The notes beneath the pieces were generated by a model, which searched no databases, was not told where the DNA came from, and worked only from the letters and a program-made list of their open reading frames with translations. The position numbers and the translations under genes are program-made. This document shows, piece by piece, positions 34,767 to 46,076 of a stretch of DNA of 64,000 nt. The first letter of the stretch is position 1. Each line of letters opens with the position of its first letter. This stretch comes from Bidens hawaiensis (lineage: Eukaryota > Streptophyta > Magnoliopsida > Asterales > Asteraceae), in contig JAIQDT010003840.1 in NCBI GenBank assembly GCA_021521415.1, positions 223,873 through 287,872 of the forward strand, read 5' to 3'.

Positions 34767-35537
34767 CTAATAAGGATGAACATTCTTGGTTAAGCCACCA
34801 TGTACATTGGTGAACAACCCCCCTAACATTTCCGGCCTGTAAGGCAGGTACGACCGCCTGCGTTCTTCTTCCGTGTATTCTCCTCTACTCCTCAAGTAAG
34901 CCTCGTATCCCGTCGGCTTTCTTTGCTTCACAACTCTCGCCTTTCCACCTGTCACTTTAACAAACGCTCCAGCCGCCGATGACGACGTAGAACTAGTAGC
35001 TGTAGACTTTGTGGTTGATTTTATATTATCAGAACATTTGAGAAACACAAAGGCGTCACGGCCGTCGCTGTTACTCCGGCCGACTTTCTCCTTTAATCTC
35101 CATAGCTTCGAGAATCCGGTGGAGTTGCTCTTCTTACTAAGCTCCGCCGTGGCGGTTGTTGAGTCACCGGACCACGCGCAGTACTCTCCGGTGGATATAT
35201 CGTCGTTTTCGTTCTGTTGAGATTCCGACGACGGAAGTCCACGTGGCGATTCGATGAATATCTTATCGACTGGTGGCATAATCGGCAACCGATGATGGTC
35301 TTCTATCTCTTCAAGCTCATACTCGCCGTCGTCTAATAACAGTTTCTGATCGAATAACGGAAGCAGTTTATCTTCGTGAATCGGCGCGTCATCGTTGCCG
35401 ATCAACATAAACGTAAAATCATCATCATCATCTTCATGATTCTCATCATGAACACGAGCTTCCAGATCACCGTTGCGATTCATAACGCTAATCGAATTAA
35501 CATTTGTATTAACACGATCGGAAGAAGACGAATCCAT
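34767..35537 (-). CDS. DUF1645 family protein, 256 aa
   Basis: A single-exon gene whose C-terminus carries the plant DUF1645 signature: FSKLWRLKEKVGRSNSDGRD (about 142-161) with DAFVFL, then RRSYLPYRPEMLGGLFTNVH (about 227-246), and the end LTKNVHPY. The N-terminal half is acidic with a D/E run (33-40) and the usual FTFM box (41-44), plus Ser/Thr-rich linkers. No signal peptide or membrane segment is seen. Length is ordinary for the family. Rice SGL, a DUF1645 protein, affects grain length and stress tolerance; the molecular function of the family is unknown, so no reaction can be named. The ATG at 35537 is the first in frame and follows a good TATA box by about 70 bp. The frame is intact and looks functional. 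Confidence 0.9.
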   Translation of the reverse strand: MDSSSSDRVNTNVNSISVMNRNGDLEARVHDENHEDDDDDFTFMLIGNDDAPIHEDKLLPLFDQKLLLDDGEYELEEIEDHHRLPIMPPVDKIFIESPRGLPSSESQQNENDDISTGEYCAWSGDSTTATAELSKKSNSTGFSKLWRLKEKVGRSNSDGRDAFVFLKCSDNIKSTTKSTATSSTSSSAAGAFVKVTGGKARVVKQRKPTGYEAYLRSRGEYTEEERRRSYLPYRPEMLGGLFTNVHGGLTKNVHPY

Positions 35538-35602
35538 AACCGTGTAGATCTAGATCTAGAAATAAATAAATTAGTTGATTCAGTTTAAAGTTTCAAAATC
35601 TG

Positions 35603-35610
35603 TTTTATAA
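35603..35610 (-). promoter_or_regulatory. TATA box of the DUF1645 gene
   Basis: TATAAAAC on the minus strand, 66-73 bp upstream of the ATG. Confidence 0.55.
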
Positions 35611-35938
35611 GTAAATAGTTTGATAGAGAAGTACAAAATATTGTGAGAAATGATGGGATTAATAATAATATATGGATTGGAGGGTTTGGTAGTCAAATTT
35701 GGGTTCTTTTCATTACGTCGTGGCACACATATTTGAATTGACTTTCTTTTTTTATGATGGTCAAAAAATCTCAATTGTGTTGTTGTGTAAACATTTAAAG
35801 TATAGGGGCTACAAGTGTAAGATAGATGTCATATTGCGTGTTCTAGAAGGAAAGATGGATTAATGAATGGGTCAATTGGTCATCTACTCGTCTTTACTAT
35901 TCCGTGCGATTAAGGGAACCTTTGAAGACGGTTTAAAC

Positions 35939-36238
35939 TAGAGGTGGGAAAACAAACCGGTTAATCGAAACGACCCGAAAATTAAACTGAAATCAAACCG
36001 ATTTGAAACCGATTATGTAGAAACCGGTTTGGAACCGATTAAAACCGCAGATTCTGAACCGGTTTATCATTTTCTTTACCAAAACCGGTTTCAAACTGGT
36101 TAACCGAACCGAAACTGGCAAAAACTGGTCAAAACCCGAACCAAAACCGATCATAAACCGGTTTTGACTTTCCTTGACAAAACCGAACCGGTTTTAACCC
36201 AAACCGGTTTTGAGTTTTACACCGTTTTATGCCCTCTA
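35939..36238. mobile_element. hAT-type MITE, AACCGG-rich family, copy 1 (300 bp)
   Basis: Ends TAGAGGTGGG and GCCCTCTA with an interior dominated by AACCGGTTT and AACCGATT repeats on both strands. An exact 8-bp duplication GTTTAAAC flanks it (35931-35938, 36239-36246). Confidence 0.85.
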
Positions 36239-36246
36239 GTTTAAAC

Positions 36247-37685
36247 TAGAGGGTGTAACTATAAATCGTGTTGGTTTGACATGTTTGGATTAACGAGCTA
36301 AATTGTTTAAGTTCTAACTATAATATGCATGCACTTTAAATAGTGGAAACTAAATACGGTTCAATTAATATATTTATCTGAACGTGTTAAATAGGTTGAC
36401 GAGTTGATAGATTAATCAAGTTATATAAAGTCTTAAGTAAGTTGGTTAGTTATAAAAAAATTGGGTTAATGGGGGCATTAAACATGTAGCTTAAATACAA
36501 CTCTTTTATATCTTGTCTTATGAAAGCTTTGTTGAAAATGCTTCAAATTTATATAGTTGATAAAGGTTGCATGAGTATATATATTTGATGAAAACCCGAA
36601 GTGTTGGTAGACTCATTTGAATAAGCTGGATAACGAGAACGAGATAGAAGATGCTCAAACTGTAAGTGGGCATGACTCAAGTTATGATTTGCGTTATGAG
36701 GCTCATGATCAACGGACAAAAAATCTTGACGAGCCGGATCATATGACAAACATACATAGATGGTCTGCCGCAGCTGTCATACCTAAATTCCACCATAGAT
36801 TATTTAATCACAAGTGACTCAGCAGGTTTAAAAAAGCGATTAAATCGTTTTTAAAAGGATAAACCTATGATTTGAATATGTGACAAAGTTTGACGATGTC
36901 AAAAGTCATGCCTGCAAACATTAGCGGGAGGTTGTTGGCCATGAAACACACGTGTAAGAAGTTGTGGCTTGTGGCTTACAAACAAAGGAGAATGTGGTTG
37001 GAAACGAGTCACGTGTGTAACGTATATGTTCCAGTAGGTTTTTCTGTATTATCTAAAAAAAATATATATTTGTGTACCTTTCATTTCTCAGCATCTAGTA
37101 GGTTTGACAAGCAATTTATTCTTTCTTTGTTAATCACAACTGTTTATAATTCTAAAATAAATAATACACAATCACCATTAATAGTATGCTCTCTTTTATA
37201 CATAAATTAAGTATTTAGTTAAAACTAAAACGTGTCATCTTTACTTATAAAAAGCTAAACAAATTTAGGAAGAGAAAAGCTTGTAATAGATATTGTTGAA
37301 CAAATTAAAAGTAATATGTTGCAGTTTAGCATTTTAGCAATAAACTACTAGATTCTTGGCATGATGACATGTTTTGCTAAAAAATACTAAAGTTAAAGCT
37401 ACATTCTTTAACTTAAACTTTGCAAGGCATGCTTTGCACTAACTGTGAGTTTTTTATTCAGTTTAAAGGTGTTTTTCCAAGCAAACAAAGATGTTACAAC
37501 TTACAAGACGGCCATTCCTCTCTATTTCACTTCATAATTGTCATGGTACACTACACGACAAAAACACCCTAAACAATGGTCGTATTATGTGCTTGATGCT
37601 ATTGCAGTCAAAAGGAGATGGTGTAATGTTTATGAGAGAGCACTCATCATTGAACTTCCATACTTTGGCTAGAAATTAGGTTTTA
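36247..37685. other. Intergenic stretch
   Basis: No gene supported. Frames at 36617-36817, 36890-37210 and 37491-37679 show no family signature. Confidence 0.45.
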
Positions 37686-38170
37686 TCTAAGGTAAATTTT
37701 ATTAAAAGCAAAGTGTTCGGTATTGCAGTCAACTCGGATAAGATTGAAAATATCTTTGGTCTTTTACAATGCCAAATGGGATCATTCCTTATCAACTACT
37801 TGGGGGGTTTACCAAAAGAAAACGAGAATCAAGCAAAAAACTAAAAGCCGATCAATCTTTTATTGGAAAGCAGCGACGCTATCTCTTAGAGGTAAAATTA
37901 CACTACTAAAAGCGGTGGCAGGAAGTATTGCATTATACACATCATTTAATTATTAGGTAGAATTAAAAAGAAGTTCCTATGAGTAAATACTTAAATTCTA
38001 AATTTCATTGGGTAGCAAGTGATAAGAGTAAGCTTCAAACTCACTTGGTAGTCTAGGAGTTGGATATCTAAGAGCGGCTAACTTAGCTATATTAGACAAA
38101 TGGCGACGGAGACAAACACTGATAAATCACATCCATGGAATAATGTAATATCATCACCTCCCAAAAACTC
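37686..38170 (+). pseudogene. L1-type LINE reverse transcriptase remnant
   Basis: In shifting frames the plus strand reads VFGIAVNSDKIENIFGLLQC, QMGSFPINYLGG, LRGKITLLKAVAGSIALY and GVGYLRAANLAILDKWRRR. In this order these are the end of an L1-like plant LINE reverse transcriptase (FGI, C..G..P..YLG, LS.GGR.TL.K.V..S.P.Y, GGLG...NLALL.KW.WR). Several stops; dead. Confidence 0.75.
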
Positions 38171-39723
38171 GAGGAAGTTAGACCTAATTCCCATAAAAAC
38201 TAATGTATAAGGAACTTGGAAAAATATTTCAAATATTGAATCGGGATAGCTTGGTCATCCACTAATGACCCTAAGATTCCTTGGTGATCAGTCTACAATA
38301 AATAAGTGTGCATTATACACTTACTGACTTCTATAGATGTTTAACCATATATATTTTTGGTCTTAAAACATCTTAATTAAAAAAATGACTTAGACGACAC
38401 TAAAGTCACCAAAGTTTCGGAAGCTAACATGTATGGGAAACAATATTAGAGACACCTTGATATTCAACTTTGAAATCGTGTCAATGTTGTATATCCATAG
38501 TATCTAAACAACTACCACATTAATTATTAGATAAACAGATGTACACAAACTTTCACCCAACTAATAATAAACATGAATTATTTAAGAACACTTAACATGT
38601 ATGATACCATAATCTATAACAATCAAATATATATAGCAATTATTCAATCTTATAATTATTATATTGTTTAATAATATAAGGTTGCAAGTTGCAACAACTC
38701 ATGAACAATAATAATTGATGTCAGCAGTACATGTCGTGTTCCATACATTGTCACTAAAGGCCAACAATATTGGTTGGAAATTTCACATTACTAACGTGAT
38801 ATTCCAAACTTTAGTAGATCACACATGTTCATGTCTCCTTAAAGTTTAAACCACGTATTTTTATGCACCTTCAGTTTCATCCTTGGTGGCAGCTTGAGGC
38901 TTGAATCCGGCCTTGATGAACCTAGGAATTTATTTCATATTCAAGATGTTTTGAAAATAGGTCATTATGATTTATGAACAGTAACATATCTAGATTGGGA
39001 GGATGATTTTCTGTTACTACGCACATTTAATTCCGAGCTACCCTTAGAAAACTTTGAACATAGACCACATGTAATTTTGTAACCGACCTATAATATTGAT
39101 ACTAACTCTCAAGAAAAAAAATTTGTTTAATATTCAATTAAACAAAAAAATGCATATTCAACTAAAACATCACCCGCAAGTGGACTTTTTAAATAGAAAA
39201 CTGAATTGACGACTCTACTGAAACGTCTGTGGCCCTTAGCTATATATGGTTTTGCCATGGTCGATTTTGGTCTCAAGACGAATAAAAAACTGAAAATTCG
39301 TTTTTTCAGTTTTTGAAAACCATTTGAAAATATGAATTTAATTTTGTTAAGAAAACAGTGTAAAACTCTTTTAGAATTGTAAATAAAAAAAAAAAAAAAA
39401 AAAACTTTAATTGTGTCTAGTTGACAACTTGACGTGGCTATTAGCCGACTGGCTATCAAATAATGTTTTCAAACTTCGCACAATCGCACATTCGCACCAG
39501 AAACTGGAAAGTGATTCTTTCTTATCATATTGGGCCTTGGCCCACTTGTAGTGGTCCTGAGCCTGACCAAGTGACCAGCTTTTGGAACTAACTAGGCCTC
39601 TCCAAGACTCCAAAACATGACATGGTTCTGGACTTCTGGACTCTGGTACCTAAATTTAGCATGACATCATGTTCGTATCATGCTAGTACCTACAATAAAA
39701 GTATTGTTAAGAGGGGTGCAACC
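38171..39723. other. Intergenic stretch
   Basis: AT-rich with a run of about 20 A near 39383-39403. The frame at 39127-39459 spans this run and is not a credible gene. Confidence 0.45.
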
Positions 39724-39726
39724 TAA

Positions 39727-40072
39727 GACTGGTCGCTATGGGGCGACGTGAGAAGATTTTTGGGGTGCGGTTGGCGCCGAACACCGCCGTGGGGCGCGGA
39801 CGGCGGAGGAGCGACGAAGATCCGGTCGTTGCAATGGTCGGCGCGGATGATGGAGTTTTGGTGGGGCCCCCTTTCAGCAGCTCTCTCCATCTATCTCACA
39901 CATACATACATATGCATATATATATATATATAATAGGGGCGCCCTAGTGGCATTAAACCATAGCGGGACATCTTTGGGGTGGGCTTCGAAGCCCTCAGTG
40001 CTTATGTGGCGCTGACGTGGCACGGTGGAGGGGCTTCGAAGCCCCCCCCCCCCCCCACCATAGAGGACAGTC
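39727..40072. mobile_element. Tourist-like MITE candidate (346 bp)
   Basis: GACTGGTCGCTATGG at the left and GACTGTCCTCTATGG (reverse complement) at the right match at 12 of 15 bases, with TAA directly outside both (39724-39726, 40073-40075). The interior contains the palindrome GGGCTTCGAAGCCC at two places and a C run at 40042-40056. Confidence 0.6.
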
Positions 40073-40103
40073 TAAGATTATTACTATTTTTGAATGCGGG
40101 AAT

Positions 40104-40399
40104 TAGAGGTGCACAAATCGGTTAACCGGTTAATCATTAACCGTTTTTTCTTTTGCGGGAATTAATCGGTTAGATCGGTTTTTTGGGTAGGGTAGTAACC
40201 AGTTTTGACCGTTTAGAGAAACGATTTTGACCGGTTAGACCAGACCGGTTAACCAGTTAATAACCGGGTTTTAACAAAATAATTATAAAAAAATCGGTTA
40301 ACCGGTTAAGTTAACCATTTTATAACCGGTTTTGATTGGTTAGTAACTGGTTACAAAATCGGGTTCACACCGGTTAACTGGTTTCAGTGTGCACTTCTA
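40104..40399. mobile_element. hAT-type MITE, AACCGG-rich family, copy 2 (296 bp)
   Basis: Ends TAGAGGTGCAC and GTGCACTTCTA, interior of AACCGGTTAACC-type repeats like the copy at 35.9 kb. The 8-bp flanks GCGGGAAT (40096-40103) and GCTGGAAT (40400-40407) match at 7 of 8 positions. Confidence 0.8.
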
Positions 40400-40558
40400 G
40401 CTGGAATTCGAGTTGTAGAATTGTTGGTTGAGTGAGCCCAGTGAGGCATGATTTTATTCATAAAATTGTTTGGATGTGTAATTCAAATCCAAAAATCTAA
40501 GTCACCACAAATAAGACACAACCTTTGCAAAAAAAAAAAAAAAAACATAATTCAAATC

Positions 40559-40955
40559 ATCATCATCATCATCATCATCATCGTACTCAGTATATCCCAC
40601 CAATAGCAATGCTATGGTAGGGTCTGAGGAGGGTAAGATGTAGACAGCCTTACCTCTATCCCATAGGGATAGAGAGGCTGCTTCCGGTGAGACCCCCGGC
40701 TCGATAGTAGTTTTGAATCAAGCCTTGGACATAAGACACATAACACTCAATCATCGGGACACCGGCTGATTGGTGCATGTGCCCTTGTCTTTCGGCTATC
40801 AACGCCACCACATGATGCCTGATTAACCTTCCGCCACTTTTAACGTTATTTTCACGTGATTAGTAAAATAACGTCAAAATTAGTGCAATTTTACTTTTGC
40901 CCACCCAAGGATTCACATATATATACATTATATGTGCGCACCGCAAGCAGGGCGT
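40559..40955 (-). mobile_element. Au-like SINE, long copy (397 bp)
   Basis: Read on the minus strand, the element ends in a (GAT)n tail (ATC repeats at 40556-40582) and carries the Au-SINE-like 3' block near 40590-40710 (ATATCCCACC, GGGTCTGAGGAGGGTAAGAT, CCTTACCTCTATCCC on the plus strand). An exact 12-bp duplication ATAATTCAAATC flanks it (40547-40558, 40956-40967). It is about 90 bp longer at the 5' end than the copy at 46.1 kb, so it may be full length. Pol III boxes could not be placed with confidence. Confidence 0.8.
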
Positions 40956-41484
40956 ATAATTCAAATCCTAAAATCTAATTTGTCACACCCGGCCCTGAGC
41001 GGCGGAAACAGCCGGGCGCGCGCGAGTGGGGATTGATAATTAAGCACGGGCCATTGCAAACATTCAAAGTAAGATTTTCATTGCGCATGAAAAGTTTAAT
41101 ACAAATACATTACATTGTTTAAAAATTACATAAAAACATCCAAGTATAAAAACTGTTGAAGATTTCCACGCCATATCCCCTTGCGCGGCGGGAACAACCA
41201 CGCGCATCGAAGGGATAGAACTAAAATCTTCCAAAAAGCTAGTTTTAGATGTTCAGCGTGAGGTGCTCTAAGTGTGACTCCATGCGCTACCTAGTTATCT
41301 CCTGAAAGACACGTAAAACATTTGAATCAGTATAAACTGAGTGAGTTCACAAGTTTTAGTAACTTGATAAATCGTATTGCATCATAATCTTGATAAAAAT
41401 CATTCTGAAACATAATTCTGATAGCATCATTAAAACACATGCTTGGTAAAACATAGTTCTATCAACACATTCTGATAAAATCAT

Positions 41485-41815
41485 TCCGCGGGTTACGCGC
41501 GAACATTTCTGGGAACTGTGCTCGTCTGTGTAAGTGGCGCTGCCACTACGAGCGAAATAAGTAATACCGTCCCGCGGGTTGCGCGTGGACATTTCTGAAA
41601 AGCCGTGCTCGTCTGTGTAAGTGGCGCTGCCACTACGAGCGAATAATACCGTCCCGCGGGTTACGCGCAGACGTTGTGCCGGAAAACAAGGCGCTCGTCT
41701 GCGTAAGAGGAGCGACCTCTACAAGCGGGCTCAAACCCATAGTACTGCCCCATGACCATACTAGGCACTCGTCTGTGTAAGAGGTGCGACCCCTACGAGT
41801 GGGCGGATCAAACCA
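41485..41815. repeat. Tandem ~90-bp repeats inside the solo LTR
   Basis: Three to four units with CCGCGGGTTACGCGC, CTCGTCTGTGTAAGTGGCG and CTGCCACTACGAGCG. The last units are more diverged. Confidence 0.85.
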
Positions 41816-42902
41816 GCAGTCCCTACCCTTAGAGTTCCAATGGTAAAGTGATCACTTACTCGAGTTCTAGCGCACATACATCGAAAACCTTAGATAACCG
41901 TTCGCATTGCTCATCATGAAATATAATTTAAACACATAATCGCTTGCATAGCTTGTAAGTATACCATGATAAAACATTATTTAAGTACGTGTCCCTCGCC
42001 CCGAAAACAGTTTAAAAATAGTGAAAACAGTGAAAATAGGGGCTGTGAGACTCACCTGTGGTTCTTGTTAAGGGATTAATCGAGATTTGGGTTTTCTTGG
42101 TGTTGGCCTTTGAATTGAAGGTCTAGTAACAGGATCGGAAATGAAAACAACGGATGCTTGGGAGATGATTAGTGCAAGTTTGCAGTTCTTAAGAGAGAAG
42201 TTTGAAGTGTGTTTGGGTGATAACTTAGGTTACATATTTATAGGCAAACTCAAGGGAACACAATCCCTTGCTTTAGGGGATTGTAATCTTTTCATATCTA
42301 GGTGTAATGATGATAAAGTATGGAAATTATTATTATTTATTTAAGAGTGGAGTAGTGGATAAAAGATTTTGATTTGATTTGGTCAGGACATGCAGGTCTG
42401 GGGTTGGTGAGAATAGGGTGGCTGACAGTTGACTTTTCATGTTACAGTGTGCTTTTTCAGGTACTTTTGTCAGTGTACAGTAAAAAGTGGAAAATCTCTG
42501 AAACACGCTACTGTTTCCTTTTGGGCGGGAGTAATCTCCTTACGTCTGGAGAATAGACTGAGTGTTCTGTGCGCGTCACTTTGTGCGCATAGCTTTCTGC
42601 GTGAAGGACATTTCTTTGCTGCGGGTAGGCACGTAACCTTCTCGCAGTTAGGGACATTGAGTTTCATTTGTAGATTCTCCAGGTGGTCTTGGTATTTCAA
42701 CATAGTGATCAGTTATGTTGAAGTCAATTCCATCTTGGAGCTTCAGACAAACTAGCTCTCAATGTTCCCGCCATGCGGGGAGGTTAGTTCCCTTCCGCAC
42801 GCGCATAAACGATTTAGGATGCACCCGCCTTAGCATCATGCGGGATGGTCAACCCATTAGACAACATAACGTTAAGGTACATGAAAACATAAAGCCAAAA
42901 CA

Positions 42903-43078
42903 TTCGCGCATGGCGCATATAACATATGCCCACGCTGGTTCTTAACATGGCGCGCTCGCGCAGGTCGCACATAACAAATGCACGCGCTGACTCTAATATG
43001 GCGCGCTCGCGCAGGGCGCACATAACAAATGCACGCGCTGACTAACATGGCGCGCTCGCGCAAGGCGCATATAACATA
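42903..43078. repeat. Tandem ~58-bp CG-rich repeats inside the solo LTR
   Basis: Units of ATGGCGCGCTCGCGCAGG, GCGCACATAACAAATGC and ACGCGCTGACT, about three copies. Minus-strand frames here (42814-43063) are repeat translations. Confidence 0.88.
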
Positions 43079-43339
43079 ATTACCTAATATTTAGGTTGAT
43101 TAATTGGTTTAAGGGATTGGGAATTTACCGGGTGTCACATAATTCATTCAATTGGACTATCAATATACTAAAAACAAATAACGTCCGATCAAGGGATACA
43201 CGATAAATTAAAGAAGAAAACATAAAATTACACAAGTCGTATCTCCCAATCACAACCTACATTGTCCATTTGGTCCTACCATCCTAAAGTATTCTTCTAC
43301 TCCATTGAAACAAACACCTTTGAGATGTTGTACTAAATC

Positions 43340-45558
43340 TTACTTTTTCATCAAGCTTTGAACTATGTTCCTTAGAACCTCATCCCCTGCCGCCGCCCTT
43401 AAGCTTCTTATGAACGTTGTCCTTGATATCTTATTTTTCTGAACATATATAACGTGTTGGTTATTAGATTAATCAATCATGGAGGCATAAAAAAGAAGGA
43501 AAGATCAGAGTTTAAAAAAAACTTACATGATACGCGTGATGGAGTTTCTTGATCACGACCATCTTAGAAGAACTCAAATAGTTCGTGAGGCGGCTCAGCA
43601 AACCGTTGATGCCCATATGTGATGGTCTTGGTATCCTTAATGACGAAGTTCCTAAAAAAGTGATTTCACACGTTAAAATACATTCTAACATGCGAAGTAA
43701 ACATATAACAAGTTTGGTTCACGTAATTTGTTTAAACCATGAATAAATCCAATTTAGAATCTTTTAAAGTTAAATTCCATTGAATTAATTGCAATTTGTG
43801 AGGTGTATGGTTCAGAATCTTTTAAAGTTAAAGTCACGGGGAAATCAAATTTTTTAGATGAAAGAGTAAACTGAAATTTTCGTCCGTGTGGCGCAATTGC
43901 ATGACTTTAGTTGCAACGAAAACGAAAATCGGAGAATTAAAGTGTATATTTTGACCAAACCATATAAATGAAAACTGCAATTTACTCTTAAAAATGTATT
44001 TCAGTTCTATTTTCTAACCAATATGTGATCTAAGTTTTCACATTTTAATTTTATTGAATTTTGAATACCAAATTAATTGCAACAAAAAATCGGAGAATTA
44101 AAGTGTATATTATGACCCAACCACATAAATGAAAACCGTAATTTACTCTTAAAAGATGTATTTCCGCTATTTTCTAACCGATATATATGTGATCTAAGTT
44201 TTCACATATTAATTATATTGGATTTCGAAAACCAAATACGCTAAAAATAAAATTCTCGATTCAATTCTATTGAATTGAAGTTAACAAATTAAAGAGAAAA
44301 TAGTTGTTTGCTCACCTGTTACCGAATCAATTCGGAAACTAACAGCGTAAACCGGAAGAATATGTGTGTTCATGTGGTGCTCCCAAACGACGTACGTTGT
44401 CGGCGATGTTTCATCATTGACACCCGAATCAAATGTTGTAGAGCTCGGTCCGTCTCTTCGTGACCCGAAACCAATTACTTCAGGTCTTCCTAAAATCACC
44501 CGACACAATAATACGTGCATTAATCCGTCTGAATCAGCAACCGATCTTTTTACACTGCATATAAAAAATTGCAAATAAGTAATTGTGTCAAAAGAATGAA
44601 AACAATATCATAGTGTAAGTAATCAATATGTTAATTTAACAAAAGAGAAAATTGAGTAGTTAGCTGGATTTAAAAACGTCTTAGCATTTATAAAATTGTC
44701 TTAATTACATTATACATTAACAATGTTGCAAAGGTCGTTAGACATTGCCAGGTCCAACTGTAACATACGTAAATATCAATATAAATAAATAAATAAATAA
44801 ACATGTTAAAGTACATAAGTACTTAAAAAATGTTTATTTTTCTAAAATCGGTGAAAAAAACACAAAAATCGATGAACAATTTCATTGGTGAAAACACGTG
44901 AAAAAGAATGAAAATCCGACTTTGCCAAGTTGAACCGACTAACTCCGAGTTTGACCAATTCCTAGCAATGTTGGCCAAGTTGATAAAATCGCCTAGGCAA
45001 TATACCGAGTTAGTACTCAACCAAAAACCAAGTAGTTGGCTGCCTAGACCGATTTTGCAACACTGCATATCAATATTACGCTTAAATTAGCCAAAATAGA
45101 ACAATTACTGACCTCTGCATCGGACGATTGGCCGGTGAAAGATGAACACCACGACCATACCCCGAACCACCTCCGTTATCAAACCGACGAAACCCGTACA
45201 TCATAATCTCCCGAATCTCATCACGCGACCCGCCATACCACCCGTACTTAATATTCGCATCACCACCGTTTCGACACGCAACCGCAGCCGCAAACACTCG
45301 AAAAACCGCTAACCGAGCTTCATCAATCACACTCCAATCATACCTCTTCTTATACGCCCCAGCAACTTTAACCTTTTTCCCATATTCCTTCACTCCAGCT
45401 GCCAAACTCTTCCCCAATATCTCAAACTCATTACTTCCGTCAACAATTTTTTGCATGTTAAGCCCGATATCACGACTCGCAACAACGGGTGAATCTTCGA
45501 TGTCTGAATCATATTCAGCTTTCACAACTTGATCTTCATACTTTACTAGTGGATTCAT
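43340..45558 (-). CDS. SRO family protein (SIMILAR TO RCD-ONE), 4 exons, 302 aa
   Basis: The model is complement(join(43340-43438, 43527-43651, 44316-44554, 45113-45558)): 909 nt, all introns GT-AG, frame intact. Exons 1-2 encode the PARP-like domain of plant SRO proteins: IKYGWYGGSRDEIREIMMYG, YGRGVHLSP, MHVLLCRVILG, PSSTTFDSGVND, YVVWEHHMNTHILPVYAVSF. Exons 3-4 encode the C-terminal RST domain (MGINGLLSRLTNYLSSSKM, ISRTTFIRSLRAAAGDEVLR), which in RCD1 binds transcription factors such as DREB2A. There is no N-terminal WWE domain and the length is about 300 aa, so it belongs with the short SRO2-SRO5 group and not with RCD1/SRO1. Plant SROs generally lack the H-Y-E triad and are regarded as inactive ADP-ribosyltransferases acting in the nucleus in stress signalling. 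Which SRO number applies cannot be decided here. Confidence 0.92.
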
Positions 45559-45656
45559 GATGAATGAATATTATTTGGATTAATGTTAACGTGGAGCTCT
45601 TGTTGAATTCTATCGGATGAATAATATTATTATTAATGTTACTTATTATTTATGTC

Positions 45657-45669
45657 TATATATATAGGT
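45657..45669 (-). promoter_or_regulatory. TATA box of the SRO gene
   Basis: CCTATATATATAG on the minus strand, about 100-110 bp upstream of the ATG at 45558. Confidence 0.5.
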
Positions 45670-46063
45670 ATGGAAGATGAAGTTTGCTTGCGGAGGTGGA
45701 GAAATATAAAGTCTGGAAAGATGAAACCGACTACCTTGTTTATTATTTCTATATTTAATATGGTTAAGATTATTCCTCAAGTTTATAATAAAATATTAAA
45801 GTAAATGCCGCCGCCTTTGTTTCCTTAAGTGGAATGTTACATGAGTTAGCATGTGATTCGGACGTGTTAATCGTGTCACACACGTAAATTATGTTTGTGG
45901 ATTGATCTGTATATATATATCTTTTAAATTCAACTTTTTTTTAGTTTGTATATATAATTACATTAAAATTATATCTTTACTAAAAAAAATTACTTTCTTC
46001 GTTGCATTAGCATTAGAACTTTCCACTTTTAAAATTTATTAGTCAATTTCAAAATTTATCCTT
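45670..46063. other. SRO upstream region
   Basis: AT-rich promoter-side sequence; no further motif I would defend. Confidence 0.4.
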
Positions 46064-46076
46064 AAACACACAATTA

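Larger units (their letters stand above)
40981..43139. mobile_element. Solo LTR, probably Tekay-type chromovirus (2159 bp)
   Basis: The segment runs TGTCACACCC...GGGTGTCACA and is flanked by the exact 5-bp duplication TAATT (40976-40980, 43140-43144), so it is a complete LTR-sized insertion without pol. Its start and layout resemble the Tekay LTR at 54165: TGTCACACCC, GTGAGTTCACAAGT followed by GATAAATCG, and a later AACAGTTTAA block before a CTCAC motif. The orientation is undecided, though this similarity suggests minus. It contains two internal tandem arrays and a segment shared with the Tat element. It inserted 200 bp past the SRO stop codon. Confidence 0.8.

Noticed and set aside
39127..39459. 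110-codon minus-strand frame
   Set aside because: Contains a poly-Phe run from a 20-base A tract; AT-rich noise.
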